A stretch of DNA of 64,000 bases from RHKX01 sp963826475. Its GTDB lineage: Bacteria; Actinomycetota; Thermoleophilia; Solirubrobacterales; 70-9. The notes under the pieces are model-generated. The model was not told where the DNA came from. It ran no database searches and worked only from the letters and a program-made list of their open reading frames with translations. Below are positions 1 to 8,586 of the stretch, piece after piece (positions within the stretch are counted from its first letter, which is position 1; the number at the start of each line of letters is the position of its first letter). The stretch is taken from positions 1,116,001-1,180,000 of the forward strand of contig CAWGXC010000003.1 in assembly GCA_963826475.1 (NCBI GenBank), in the 5' to 3' direction. Position numbers and translations under genes: made by a program.

Positions 1-233
1 GGGGCCACGGATGCCGTCGGTCCCGAAGAGTCTGTTGCGGTCAGGCATGCAGGGAGATCATTACGCCGCGGAGCCGTGGAGGCCTGCCAAATGGCATCGA
101 AATAAGCCGTATGAAGCGTTGATCTGGCGAATGCGGGAGCGTCCGAGGCAAGGAGCCCGAGGCGATAGGCCGCAAGGCCGTGAAGCGAGGGGGACGCCGC
201 ATCGGGCGCTCCCGTGCCGCCAGATCAGCGCTT
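1..233 (+). ncRNA. Candidate structured RNA facing the 3' end of rpsI
   Basis: No convincing protein is encoded here, but the sequence folds strongly. Bases 120-129 (TGATCTGGCG) pair perfectly with 218-227, bases 134-141 (CGGGAGCG) with 207-214, and GCG/AAGCG flanks extend the stem outward to about 233. Inside lies a small hairpin, GGCC-GCAA-GGCC at 168-179, whose GNRA loop favours transcription of the + strand. A second long-range pairing joins CCACGG (5-10) to CCGTGG (74-79), and TGCC-AAAT-GGCA sits around 85-98. The outer stem overlaps the rpsI stop codon, so a bulky terminator of rplM-rpsI is the main alternative, although no T-run follows on the minus strand. Resemblance to large RNAs such as HEARO/omega RNA is only a guess. 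Confidence 0.35.
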
Positions 234-1085
234 GCTGAACTGGGGGCGTTTGCGGGCTTTCTTCAGCCCGGCCTTCTTGCGCTCCTTGCGGCGATCGTCG
301 CGCGTCAGCATGCCGCGGCGCTTGAGGTCTCCACGCAGCTCGGGCTCGAGCGTCGTCAGGGCCCTTGCGACGCCATGGCGGACCGCGCCGGCCTGGCCGC
401 TGATCCCGCCGCCGTGGACGCGAACGCGAACGTCGACCGCGCCGTCGTAGCCGGAGCTGACGAGTGCCTGCCGGGCCATCGACTGGTGAAGGGTGCTCGA
501 GAAGTACTCCTCGATCGCGCGGTCGTTGATCTGAAACTCGCCGGTGCCCGAGCGGACGATGACGCGAGCGACCGCGCTCTTGCGCTTGCCGGTCGCCTGG
601 ATCGATGCATCGGCCGGAACGGAGACGGCCCGCGGAGCGACTTGCTCGTCGTCGTCGTCCTGTGCGGCGGCGCGGGCTTCACGGGCGGCGCGCTCCTCTT
701 CCTCGGCCTCGGCGGCGGCGCGTTCCTCGGCGGTGAGCTCGCGCTCGTCGCCGATCGCGATCGGCTCGAGATCGGCCCCGGGAACGATGTCGCGCTTCTC
801 GGCCTTGGTCGGCTTCTTCTCAGCCGCCTTCTCAGGTTCCTCGGCACCCTCTACGGCTTCAGCCGCCTCCTCGGTCCCGGCCGTGGGGTTTGCCTCGACC
901 TCGGGCTCGTCGGCTGCGTCCGCGGCGGGTGTCTCGGGCTCACTCGGTGCCTCCTCGGCGACCGGTGCCTCCTCGGCGGCCGGAGAATCTTCTGGCGCGG
1001 GGGTCACCTCAGCCTCGGGCTCAGTGGCCTCGGCCTCGGGCTCGGGGGTCGTCTCCGGCTCCTTCGCTTCCTCGTCGGCGGTCAT
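225..1085 (-). CDS. rpsI: 30S ribosomal protein S9 with long acidic N-terminal extension
   Basis: S9 binds 16S rRNA in the head of the small subunit, and its C-terminal tail reaches the P-site tRNA. The family core begins near residue 164 (ATGKRKSAVARV), includes the conserved HGGGISGQAGAVRHG stretch and ends in the basic tail with terminal SKR. Total length is 286 residues, while bacterial S9 is usually 130-170. The first 160 or so residues are a low-complexity Glu/Pro/Ala-rich extension followed by a charged, probably helical stretch. The start ATG overlaps the rplM stop in an ATGA, the usual rplM-rpsI coupling. The extension has no stop and no strong internal start, so I read it as part of the protein. 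Confidence 0.93.
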   Translation of the reverse strand: MTADEEAKEPETTPEPEAEATEPEAEVTPAPEDSPAAEEAPVAEEAPSEPETPAADAADEPEVEANPTAGTEEAAEAVEGAEEPEKAAEKKPTKAEKRDIVPGADLEPIAIGDERELTAEERAAAEAEEEERAAREARAAAQDDDDEQVAPRAVSVPADASIQATGKRKSAVARVIVRSGTGEFQINDRAIEEYFSSTLHQSMARQALVSSGYDGAVDVRVRVHGGGISGQAGAVRHGVARALTTLEPELRGDLKRRGMLTRDDRRKERKKAGLKKARKRPQFSKR

Positions 1086-1516
1086 CGGCTTACCTCCAGT
1101 GGCTGCGGCTGCTGAGCCGAGTGGGGATGCTCGGTGCCCGCGTAGATCTTCAACTTGAGCATCTGCTTACGCGCAAGCTTGTTGCGCGGCAGCATGCCCT
1201 TGACGGCGAGCCGGATGACGTCCTCCGGCTTCTTCTCGAGCATTTCCGCCAGCGTCCTCGACTTCATCCCGCCGGGGTAACCGCTGTGGCGGTAATAGGT
1301 CTTCTGCTCACGCTTGGCCCCCGTAACGACGATCTTCTCGGCGTTGACGACGACGACGAAATCTCCGGTGTCGCAGTGAGGCGTGTACTCCGGCTTGCGC
1401 TTGCCGCGCAGTGCGTCAGCGATCTGGGTGGCGAGGCGACCGAGAGTCTGCCCTTCGGCGTCGACGACGTACCAGTCTCGCTGGCGATTCTCAGGCGTGG
1501 CTACGTAGGTCTTCAT
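1082..1516 (-). CDS. rplM: 50S ribosomal protein L13
   Basis: L13 is an early-assembly protein of the large subunit. The 144-residue product starts MKTYVATPENRQRDWYVVDA and contains the family stretch GDFVVVVNAEKIVVTG and the PxNKLARKQMLKLK region. An upstream in-frame ATG at 1534 would add six residues; I prefer 1516 because L13 proteins normally start with MKTY. It is the first gene of the rplM-rpsI pair. No clear -35/-10 pair was found in the roughly 130 bp shared with the divergent peptidase gene. Confidence 0.95.
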   Translation of the reverse strand: MKTYVATPENRQRDWYVVDAEGQTLGRLATQIADALRGKRKPEYTPHCDTGDFVVVVNAEKIVVTGAKREQKTYYRHSGYPGGMKSRTLAEMLEKKPEDVIRLAVKGMLPRNKLARKQMLKLKIYAGTEHPHSAQQPQPLEVSR

Positions 1517-1649
1517 TGCGCGAAAGAGCCGCATCCCGACCCAGGGGGGTCCGACGCGGCCGCCGGATGATAGCCGGTGCCGTGCAGCGCGGCTCGCGAC
1601 CCCTTCTCGACCGTACCTTTTATTAGGAAACCGTCAGGAATTCGTTTCG

Positions 1650-2846
1650 ATGAGACCGGGAGCGCGGCTATACTGCCGCGCCATCGGAGCCTCCCCGACA
1701 ACAGCAGATCAGAGGTCGCGGCGGTTCCGCCGCCGTGCGCGCACCATCGGTGTCGCGGTCGCAGGCCTCGGCATGACGCTCGGCGCGGGCGCGGCGACCG
1801 GCAGCAGCAACGGCGGTGGGATCGGCGTCGCCCCGGGGCCGAAGATCACCGACGTCGTCTGCACCGTGCGCTGCCTCGACCTCCGCCAGGTCGCCGTCAG
1901 CGGCAAGCTCGAGCTCAGCGGCAAGCATCTGGAGGAGATCTCCGAGGTCAAGTTCCCGGCCAAGGACGGCAAGGCGTCCGCCAAGCCCCAGAGGGTCTCG
2001 GCCACCCAGGTCATGGTCAAGGTCCCCGAAGGTGCCACCTCCGGTAAGCCGCGCCTTTACGACGACGTCGGCCGCAAGGCGGTCGCTCCGGTCGACATCG
2101 AGGTCGAGCCCAAGGGCGCGGTCAAGGACGTCGGCAAGTTCTCCGTTTCCAGGGCCGAGGCCAGCGCCCCCACGACCTACTTCGACGGCAAGACCCCGAG
2201 CTCCCTGAGCTATCTCTTCAAGGCGGACGGCCCCGCCGATATTCGCGTCGACGTCGTCAACAGGGACAGCGGCGACACCGTCGCCTCGATCATTCAGCGC
2301 CATCAGAAGCCCTTCTCCACCCACACGGCCACCTGGGACGGACTGCTCGGCGGCGGACGCATCGCCCCCGACGGCGACTACCGCTTCTCCGTTTCACCGC
2401 TCAGCGGCGGCGCCGGAGCGGGCGCCAAGTTCAGCTTCCATGACCACATCTTCCCCTTGCGCGGCAAGCACAGCTACGGCGACGGTCTCGGCGCAGGTCG
2501 CGGTCACGAGGGTCAGGACGTCTTCGCCAAGTGCGGCACCAAGATCGTCGCCGCCCGCGGAGGCCGCGTCCAAGCCGTCGACTATCAATCGGCCGCCGGC
2601 TACTACGTGGTCATCGACGGCGCCAAGGAGGGCAACGACTACTTCTACGCCCACATGGAGAAGCGCGGCCGCCCGAAGGTCGGCTCCCGCATCCACACGG
2701 GCCAGCTGATCGGCTTCGAGAGCGACACCGGCGACGCCAGCGGCTGTCACATGCACTTCGAGTACTGGTCAGCCCCCGGCTGGTACGAGGGCGGTCACGT
2801 CCTCGATCCGACGAGGCCCCTGAAGAAGTGGGACAAGTACTCCTGA
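1650..2846 (+). CDS. Secreted M23 (LytM-type) peptidase
   Basis: Zinc metallopeptidases of the M23 family cut peptide cross-links of peptidoglycan. The C-terminal domain shows the expected ligands: H286 and D290 in GHEGQD, and the HxH pair H367/H369 in CHMHFEYW. The N-terminus is Arg-rich followed by a hydrophobic segment (residues about 33-50), consistent with Sec or Tat export. Residues about 60-240 form a beta-rich, IPT-like linker with VSGKLELSGKHLEEI. The start is uncertain: a palindrome containing TATACT lies just downstream of the chosen ATG. It may act in cell separation; its own substrate is not deducible. Confidence 0.85.
   Translation: MRPGARLYCRAIGASPTTADQRSRRFRRRARTIGVAVAGLGMTLGAGAATGSSNGGGIGVAPGPKITDVVCTVRCLDLRQVAVSGKLELSGKHLEEISEVKFPAKDGKASAKPQRVSATQVMVKVPEGATSGKPRLYDDVGRKAVAPVDIEVEPKGAVKDVGKFSVSRAEASAPTTYFDGKTPSSLSYLFKADGPADIRVDVVNRDSGDTVASIIQRHQKPFSTHTATWDGLLGGGRIAPDGDYRFSVSPLSGGAGAGAKFSFHDHIFPLRGKHSYGDGLGAGRGHEGQDVFAKCGTKIVAARGGRVQAVDYQSAAGYYVVIDGAKEGNDYFYAHMEKRGRPKVGSRIHTGQLIGFESDTGDASGCHMHFEYWSAPGWYEGGHVLDPTRPLKKWDKYS
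1662..1681. repeat. Perfect inverted repeat with TATACT loop
   Basis: GCGCGGC (1662-1668) is followed by TATACT and GCCGCGC (1675-1681). The loop matches a -10 hexamer, so this may be an operator/promoter core rather than coding sequence. If it is a promoter, the M23 peptidase would have to start further downstream than annotated, yet no ATG/GTG precedes its signal sequence. Alternatively it is only an mRNA hairpin early in the gene. Confidence 0.35.
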
Positions 2847-2899
2847 GTCGCTGAGGCGCGGGCCCGTGGACCCTCCCTGGCACTAAGTCGAGGGGAGAG

Positions 2900-4531
2900 C
2901 TACTCCCACTCGATCGTGCCGGGGGGCTTGGACGTGATGTCGAGCGCTACGCGGTTGACACCCTTGACCTCGTTGATGATGCGACTGCTCGCCCGCTCCA
3001 GCAGGTCGTATGGGAGCCGGGCCCAGTCGGCGGTCATCGCGTCGTCGGAGGTCACCGCACGGATCACGATCGGGTACGCGTATGTGCGTCCATCCCCCTG
3101 GACGCCGACGGACCGCACAACCGGCAGGACGGCGAACGACTGCCAGAGGTCGCGGTAGAGGCCGGCTGCTCGGACCTCCTCCTGCAGGATCGCGTCCGCC
3201 TCGCGCAGGATCTCGAGGCGCTCCTCGTTGACCTCGCCACCGACGATCCTGATCGCCAAGCCGGGGCCGGGAAATGGCTGACGCCAGACCATCCGGTCGG
3301 AGAGGCCGAGCTCGGCCGCGACCGCGCGGACCTCGTCCTTGAAGAGCATTCGCAGCGGCTCGACGAGGTCGAACTCGAGGTCGTCGGGGAGGCCCCCGAC
3401 GTTGTGATGGGACTTGATCGTCGCGGCGCCGGTGCTGCCGCCCGACTCGATCACGTCGGAGTAGAGGGTGCCCTGGACGAGGTGGCTGACGTCGGGGAGC
3501 TTCTCCGCCTCCTCCTCGAAGACGCGGATGAACTCCTCGCCGATGATCATGCGCTTGGTCTCGGGGTCGTCGACTCCGGCCAGCCTCGCGAGGAAGCGCT
3601 CGCGGGCGTTGACGTGGATGAGCTTGATGCCGAGCCCTTCGCGGAACGTCTCGACCACCTGCTCGGCCTCGCCTTTGCGCAGCAAACCGTGATCCACCAG
3701 CACGCAAGTGAGCTGCTCACCGACGGCGCGGTGGACGAGGGCGGCGGCGGTGGCGGAGTCGACACCGCCGGAGAGGCCGCAGATGACGCCGCCGTCTCCG
3801 ACCTGTTTGCGGATGCGCTCGATCTGCTCGTCGATGACCGAGGCAGCTGACCACTGCTCGCGGCAGCCTGCGACGTCGCGCAGGAAGCGCTCGAGGATCG
3901 CCTGCCCATGGGGGGTGTGGACGACCTCCGGGTGGAACTGGATGCCGTAGAGGCCACGTTCGGTGTCCTCCAGCGCGGCGACGGGGGAACCAGGGCTCGA
4001 GGCGAGGGCGATGAAGCCCTCGGGCGGCTCGAACACCGAGTCGCGGTGCGACATCCATGACTGCTGCAGCTCGGGAAGGCCCGCCATCAGACGCCCACCA
4101 TCGGAGGTGAGAGCAAGCTCCGTACGGCCGAACTCGCCTTGTTCGGCGCCCTCGACCCTGCCGCCGAGCTCGAGCACCATCGCCTGCATTCCGTAGCAGA
4201 TGCCCAGCACCGGAATCCCCATCTCCAGCAGCTCCCGGCGCAGCTCCGGCGCACCCGGCTCGTAGACCGAGGCGGGTCCCCCGGAGAGCACCAGCGCGCG
4301 GGGATTGCGCAGCCGCACCCGCTCGAGGTCGACGTCATGAGGCAACAGCTCGGCGAAGACGCCGCATTCGCGCAGTCGCCGCGCGATCAGCTGCGAGTAC
4401 TGCCCGCCGAAGTCGAGCACGAGGACCTCCTCACGCTCGACGGCGACGTTCCCGGCCTCCACCCCGGCGTCGTCGACGAGCGGAGCATCGATCGGATCGC
4501 CGGTCAGTACCGGAGGTGCTGCCTCTGCCAT
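2900..4531 (-). CDS. guaA: GMP synthase (glutamine-hydrolysing)
   Basis: GuaA converts XMP to GMP using glutamine and ATP. The N-terminal class I amidotransferase domain has its nucleophile C112 (GICYGMQ) and the His/Glu of QFHPEVVHT. The ATP-pyrophosphatase domain follows with the P-loop GLSGGVDSATAA and LVDHGLLRKGE. The C-terminal dimerisation domain ends in KPPGTIEWE, as in the family. Length is 543 residues, with about 33 extra N-terminal residues before VLVLDFGGQYSQLIARR. It lies 12 bp downstream of guaB3 on the same strand, so the two purine genes are likely cotranscribed. Confidence 0.97.
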   Translation of the reverse strand: MAEAAPPVLTGDPIDAPLVDDAGVEAGNVAVEREEVLVLDFGGQYSQLIARRLRECGVFAELLPHDVDLERVRLRNPRALVLSGGPASVYEPGAPELRRELLEMGIPVLGICYGMQAMVLELGGRVEGAEQGEFGRTELALTSDGGRLMAGLPELQQSWMSHRDSVFEPPEGFIALASSPGSPVAALEDTERGLYGIQFHPEVVHTPHGQAILERFLRDVAGCREQWSAASVIDEQIERIRKQVGDGGVICGLSGGVDSATAAALVHRAVGEQLTCVLVDHGLLRKGEAEQVVETFREGLGIKLIHVNARERFLARLAGVDDPETKRMIIGEEFIRVFEEEAEKLPDVSHLVQGTLYSDVIESGGSTGAATIKSHHNVGGLPDDLEFDLVEPLRMLFKDEVRAVAAELGLSDRMVWRQPFPGPGLAIRIVGGEVNEERLEILREADAILQEEVRAAGLYRDLWQSFAVLPVVRSVGVQGDGRTYAYPIVIRAVTSDDAMTADWARLPYDLLERASSRIINEVKGVNRVALDITSKPPGTIEWE

Positions 4532-4543
4532 CTGGCTCGCGGC

Positions 4544-5746
4544 CTACTCGGTGACCGCGGCGCCGTTGGCGGTCGCGGCCCGGCCATTGGAGCCCATGCC
4601 CACGTGCTGGCTGCGCTGCAGTTGCTTGCCCTCGGTCTGCAACGCGGGGGCCACCAGCAGCTCGGCCCGGTGGAACGAGGGAATGTCCTCGTACCCGCAG
4701 GTCGCCATCGAGGTCCGCAGCGCGCCCATCAGGTTGAACGTTCCATCGTTCTCCTGGGCGGGGCCGAGCAGGATCTCCTCGAGGCTGCCGTCCTGCTTGG
4801 TGGTGACGCGCGTCCCCCGGGGCAGTGAGGGGTGGAAGGTCGCCATCCCCCAGTGGTAGCCGCGCCCCGGTGCTTCGCTGCCGCGGGCGAGCGGCGAGCC
4901 GATCATCACGGCGTCGGCGCCGCAGGCGATCGCCTTGGAGACGTCTCCCCCGGTCCGCATGCCGCCGTCGGCGATCACGTTGCAGTACTGCCCGGTCTCC
5001 AGCATGTGCTGGGAGCGGGCCGCTGCCACGTCGGCGATCGCGGTCGCCTGCGGTACGCCGATGCCGAGGACTCCGCGCGTCGTGCATGCGGCACCCGGAC
5101 CGACTCCCACGAGGACTCCGACCGCGCCGGTGCGCATCAAGTGCAGCCCGGTCGAGTAGGAGGCGCAGCCGCCGACGATGCATGGGATAGGCGCATCGGC
5201 GATGAACTGCTTCAGGTTCAGCGGCTCAGACGTCGACGAGACGTGCTCGGCGGAGATCACCGTGCCCTGCACGACGAGGATGTCGAGGCCCGCCTCGAGC
5301 GCGGCCTCGTGGTACTCACCGACCTTCTGCGGGGTGAGCGAGCCACAGGCGACCGCGCCCTCAGCCTTGATCTCCTCGATCCGCTGGGCGATCAGCTCCG
5401 GCTTGACCGGCTCGGCGTAGATCTCCTGCATGAGCTGCGTCGAGGTCCCAGGGGGAGCGGCGGCGATCCGAGCGAGCTGCTCGTCCGCGTCCTCGTAGCG
5501 CGACCAGATGCCCTCGAGGTTGAGGACTCCGAGGCCGCCGAGCTTGTTGATCGTCGCCGCCGTCTTGGGGCTGACGACCCCGTCCATCGCCGAGGCGAGC
5601 AGGGGAAGCTCGAAGCGGTAGGGCCCGAGGTTCCAGGTGATGTCGATGTCGTCAGGGTCGCGCGTCCTCCTCGATGGCACGATTGCGATGTCGTCGAACC
5701 CGTAGGCGCGGCGAGCCTTTCTTCCCCGTCCGATCTCAACTTCCAA
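4544..5746 (-). CDS. guaB3: GuaB3-type IMP dehydrogenase family protein
   Basis: This TIM-barrel protein belongs to the IMPDH/GMP reductase family. At 400 residues it lacks the CBS pair of classical GuaB. The catalytic loop reads GPGAACTTRG with Cys221, where classical IMPDH has GPGSICTTR, and the phosphate-binding DGGMRTGGDV is present. In cyanobacteria GuaB3 acts as an IMP dehydrogenase; the role of the actinobacterial version is not settled. Translation likely starts at TTG 5746, preceded by GAGGGAGA. Its position upstream of guaA supports a guanine nucleotide role. A canonical guaB is not in the window. Confidence 0.85.
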   Translation of the reverse strand: MEVEIGRGRKARRAYGFDDIAIVPSRRTRDPDDIDITWNLGPYRFELPLLASAMDGVVSPKTAATINKLGGLGVLNLEGIWSRYEDADEQLARIAAAPPGTSTQLMQEIYAEPVKPELIAQRIEEIKAEGAVACGSLTPQKVGEYHEAALEAGLDILVVQGTVISAEHVSSTSEPLNLKQFIADAPIPCIVGGCASYSTGLHLMRTGAVGVLVGVGPGAACTTRGVLGIGVPQATAIADVAAARSQHMLETGQYCNVIADGGMRTGGDVSKAIACGADAVMIGSPLARGSEAPGRGYHWGMATFHPSLPRGTRVTTKQDGSLEEILLGPAQENDGTFNLMGALRTSMATCGYEDIPSFHRAELLVAPALQTEGKQLQRSQHVGMGSNGRAATANGAAVTE

Positions 5747-5781
5747 GGTGTGGTTCTCCCTCGTTCGAGTGCTGAACGACG

Positions 5782-5787
5782 ATTGTA
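5782..5787 (-). promoter_or_regulatory. Probable -10 box of the guaB3-guaA operon
   Basis: On the minus strand the sequence TACAAT stands about 35 bases before the guaB3 TTG start, leaving a short leader that contains the GAGGGAGA ribosome-binding site. No good -35 hexamer is visible at the usual distance. Confidence 0.4.
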
Positions 5788-5857
5788 GGCGGGCCGGTTG
5801 ACGGCCTCCCAGGGAGGGTCCGCCGGAAAATGCGCGAAATGTGGAAGCGGGAGTGCC

Positions 5858-6817
5858 TCAGGCGGCGCGAACACGGGCGCCGAGGCGCCTGACGCCGACC
5901 TGATCGACGAGCCGCTCGACCTCGATCGGCTCGAGCATCCCGGCTCCGAGATGCTGCGTCGATTCCGCTCCGCACGCCACCCCGTAGGCGAGACAAGCCG
6001 CGGGATCGCGCCCGGCGCGCCTGGCGGTCACGTAACCGGCGAGGAATGCGTCTCCGGAGCCCACGCTCGCCACCGTGGCCAGCGGCTCGATCGAGACCTC
6101 GTAGCTCTCCTTCCCGTGCGGCTCTCCGGCGATCGCAACGCATCCCGACGCGGTCGTCACGATGGCCTCGTCGGCGCCCATCTCGATCAGCTTCGACAGG
6201 CCTGCAGAGAGATCCTCGGAATCGCCGAACTCATAGCCGACGGCTTCCTCCGCCTCCGCGACGTTGGGGGCGACGACAGCCGGCTGGGCGCGCAACCCGG
6301 CTCGCATCGGCTCACCGTCGGTGTCGAGGAGGGTCGGCACACCGAGGGAGCGCAGCTGGATGATCAGCTCCGCGTAGACGGAGGTCTCCGCCCCGGGAGG
6401 AAGCGATCCGGCGATCACGCAGAAGTCGGCTCCCCTCGCCAGGTAGCCGAGCCGCTCGGAGAAGCGCAGGATGTCGGACTCGCCGACGACGGGACCACGC
6501 TCGTTGAGCTCGGTCTGCTCACCTGAGGTCGGATCGACGATCGAGAGGTTCGTGCGCGAGTCGCCGCCGACCTCGATGAAGTCGTGCAGGACCTGCTCAG
6601 CGTCGAGGAGCTCGCGGATCCTCGAGCCCGTCGGCCCAGCCGCGAGGCCCGTCGCGATGACCGGCTCTCCGAGGCATTTGAGCGCCCGTGCCACGTTCAC
6701 GCCCTTGCCTCCGGCGGCGATCCGCGAGTCGACCGCCCGATGGCGGTTGCCGAGCGCCATTCGCGGTACCGCGACCGTCCGGTCGAGGGCGACGTTGAGC
6801 GTCACAGTGAGAATCAT
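5858..6817 (-). CDS. PfkB-family hexose-phosphate kinase (1-phosphofructokinase type)
   Basis: The 319-residue ribokinase-fold protein starts MILTVTLNVALDRTVAVP, typical of the 1-phosphofructokinase/tagatose-6-phosphate kinase branch. It has GGKGVNVARAL near residue 40 and the catalytic signature SVGSGDAFLAGY with the base Asp near residue 257. It would phosphorylate fructose-1-phosphate or a related sugar phosphate. No PTS gene is nearby, so the substrate is uncertain. The start overlaps the stop of the upstream carboxypeptidase gene by ATGA, an odd functional pairing. Confidence 0.8.
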   Translation of the reverse strand: MILTVTLNVALDRTVAVPRMALGNRHRAVDSRIAAGGKGVNVARALKCLGEPVIATGLAAGPTGSRIRELLDAEQVLHDFIEVGGDSRTNLSIVDPTSGEQTELNERGPVVGESDILRFSERLGYLARGADFCVIAGSLPPGAETSVYAELIIQLRSLGVPTLLDTDGEPMRAGLRAQPAVVAPNVAEAEEAVGYEFGDSEDLSAGLSKLIEMGADEAIVTTASGCVAIAGEPHGKESYEVSIEPLATVASVGSGDAFLAGYVTARRAGRDPAACLAYGVACGAESTQHLGAGMLEPIEVERLVDQVGVRRLGARVRAA

Positions 6818-8136
6818 TCCGAGGTCCCCCCATCCTGTCGCTTGAGCATCCGCTCCTGCCGGCTTCTCATCCTGTCCTCCGAGCTGCGTCCCCGCTCTCG
6901 CGACTCACCGCGGTGACGGCGAAACACGAGCACGCTGAGGAGGATTATGCCGAAGATGACGATTGCGACGCCGATCGCCGCAAGCGGTCCCCCGGTCTTG
7001 TCGACGATGTCCGGCGCCGCGATCGAGGTCGCCGCGACCAGCGGAACCCTCCCGACGACCCTTCCCCCGAGCATCACCTTCGCTCGGCCGAGCACGTTCC
7101 CCTTCCCGATCGGACCCTCGACGAACGCCGGCGCATCGACGTCCACGGTGATCTCCTGATCGGTTCGCGCCCGGACCTCGACCTTCCTCTTCGCAACGAG
7201 GGGAAGGGGGGCGTTCTCGTACCGGACCGAAGCCCTGGCGAGCTCGTCACCCGAGGCGACAGCGGTCTGCCGGTCGTACAGCGAGTAGCCGTAGTCGAGG
7301 AGCTTCTCGGTATCGGCGTCACGTTCCGCCTCGCTCGGCGCGCCGAGCACCACTGAGAGCAGCGGGATCCCGTCGCGCTCCGCCGAAGCCACGAGCACGT
7401 AGCCGGCGCCGAGGGTGTGACCGGTCTTGACACCGTCGACGCTCGAATCGGAGAGCAGCAGCGTGTTCGTCGTCTCGAGGACCCGCTCCGCGGAACCGCT
7501 CTCGAGCGTCGCCTCGGGGCGGCTGACGATGTGGCGGAACGTCGGGTTCTCGCGCAGCTTCAGAGCCAGCTCCGCGAGGTCGGAGGCGGTTGAATAGTTG
7601 TCGGGATCGTCCAGCCCGATCGGGTTCGCGTAACTCGTCCGGTCGAGCCCGAGGTCGGCGGCGGCGGCGTTCATCTCTGCGACGAATTCGCGCTCGTTCC
7701 CGCCGATGCCGACGGCGACGGTCTCGGCGGCGTCGTTCGCGCTCGGCAGCAGCATCGCGGCGAGCAGATCGCGGACGGTCAGGCGCTCGCCTTCGGTCAA
7801 GTCCGCGGTGGACTCCGCGGGACCGGCCGCGTAGGGCGGGACCGTGAGGAGCTTGTCGAGCGGGAGCTGATCGAGCGCCAGGTAGACGGTCATCAGCTTC
7901 GTCGTGCTCGCAATCGGTCGCTCCCGCGCTGGATTGTGAGCCGCGAGGCGGTCCCCGTCGCGGGCGTCGAGCAGGATCCACGCCGCGGCATCGAGGTTGG
8001 GGGACCCCGTCGCCTTCCCGGGGCCGGCCGCCGGGGCGCGCTCCGGCGCCGCCAGGAGCGCAAGCGCGAGCAGTGCGGCTACGGCGAGGAACATTCCCCG
8101 GCACCGCGCCGGCGCTTCGTTCAGCGCAACCCGCAC
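6814..8136 (-). CDS. D-alanyl-D-alanine carboxypeptidase (S11, PBP5-like), membrane anchored
   Basis: This enzyme trims the terminal D-Ala of peptidoglycan stem peptides outside the cell. All three serine penicillin-binding motifs are visible: SxxK as STTK (S77), SxN as SAND, and KTG in GVKTGHT. A signal sequence (FLAVAALLALALLAAPERAPA) precedes the catalytic domain. A C-terminal transmembrane helix (about 396-418) and Arg-rich tail anchor it. The start is GTG at 8136, sharing one base with the TAG of the upstream LysM gene. The order LysM protein, carboxypeptidase, sugar kinase suggests an envelope operon. Confidence 0.93.
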   Translation of the reverse strand: MRVALNEAPARCRGMFLAVAALLALALLAAPERAPAAGPGKATGSPNLDAAAWILLDARDGDRLAAHNPARERPIASTTKLMTVYLALDQLPLDKLLTVPPYAAGPAESTADLTEGERLTVRDLLAAMLLPSANDAAETVAVGIGGNEREFVAEMNAAAADLGLDRTSYANPIGLDDPDNYSTASDLAELALKLRENPTFRHIVSRPEATLESGSAERVLETTNTLLLSDSSVDGVKTGHTLGAGYVLVASAERDGIPLLSVVLGAPSEAERDADTEKLLDYGYSLYDRQTAVASGDELARASVRYENAPLPLVAKRKVEVRARTDQEITVDVDAPAFVEGPIGKGNVLGRAKVMLGGRVVGRVPLVAATSIAAPDIVDKTGGPLAAIGVAIVIFGIILLSVLVFRRHRGESRERGRSSEDRMRSRQERMLKRQDGGTSE

Positions 8137-8504
8137 TAGCGGATCTTCAGCTCTTGGCCTGCGATCAGAGCGGCGGGATCGATGTTCGCATCGGCATTCC
8201 AGCGCTCGAGATCGTCGACGGTGACGCCGAACTTCTCGGCGATCGTGCTCAGCGAGTCCCCTGATTTGATCGTGTAGGTCGTCGGTGCGTTCTTTCCACC
8301 GCTCTTCTCAGCGTTCTTGCCACCCTTGCCGACGGTCGTGCTCTCGGTCTTGGCGGGAGCCTGCGTCCCGTCATCGCCGGCGGACGTGACGACCACGTAG
8401 GCGGCTCCGAGCGCGACGATCAGCGCGAGGGGGGCGAGGATCCGGGTGGCCCAGGAGACCCGCCAGATCCGCCGGGGGCGGTTGCGTCCTTCTGGATCCT
8501 GCAC
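8136..8504 (-). CDS. Small membrane-anchored LysM protein
   Basis: The 122-residue protein has one transmembrane segment (about residues 21-40, RILAPLALIVALGAAYVVVT), a Gly/Lys/Ala-rich linker and a C-terminal LysM domain (about 76-121) with TYTIKSGDSLSTIAEKFGV. LysM binds N-acetylglucosamine chains of peptidoglycan. The chosen start is GTG at 8504, because the longer same-frame reading overlaps the neighbouring kinase-like gene in another frame and is not protein-like. It sits directly upstream of the DD-carboxypeptidase and may help place it on the wall. Confidence 0.78.
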   Translation of the reverse strand: MQDPEGRNRPRRIWRVSWATRILAPLALIVALGAAYVVVTSAGDDGTQAPAKTESTTVGKGGKNAEKSGGKNAPTTYTIKSGDSLSTIAEKFGVTVDDLERWNADANIDPAALIAGQELKIR

Positions 8505-8586
8505 GGGGCCGATCGTACGGGACCGGCTGGCCGCCAAAGCCGCGCGGTCGCCGGGCTGCGGGAATCCGTGCGCCTCGGGTGGGCCG

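Noticed and set aside
180..1115. Long plus-strand frame opposite rpsI
   Set aside because: Gly/Leu/Arg-rich mirror of the acidic rpsI extension on the other strand; no ribosome site or family motif.
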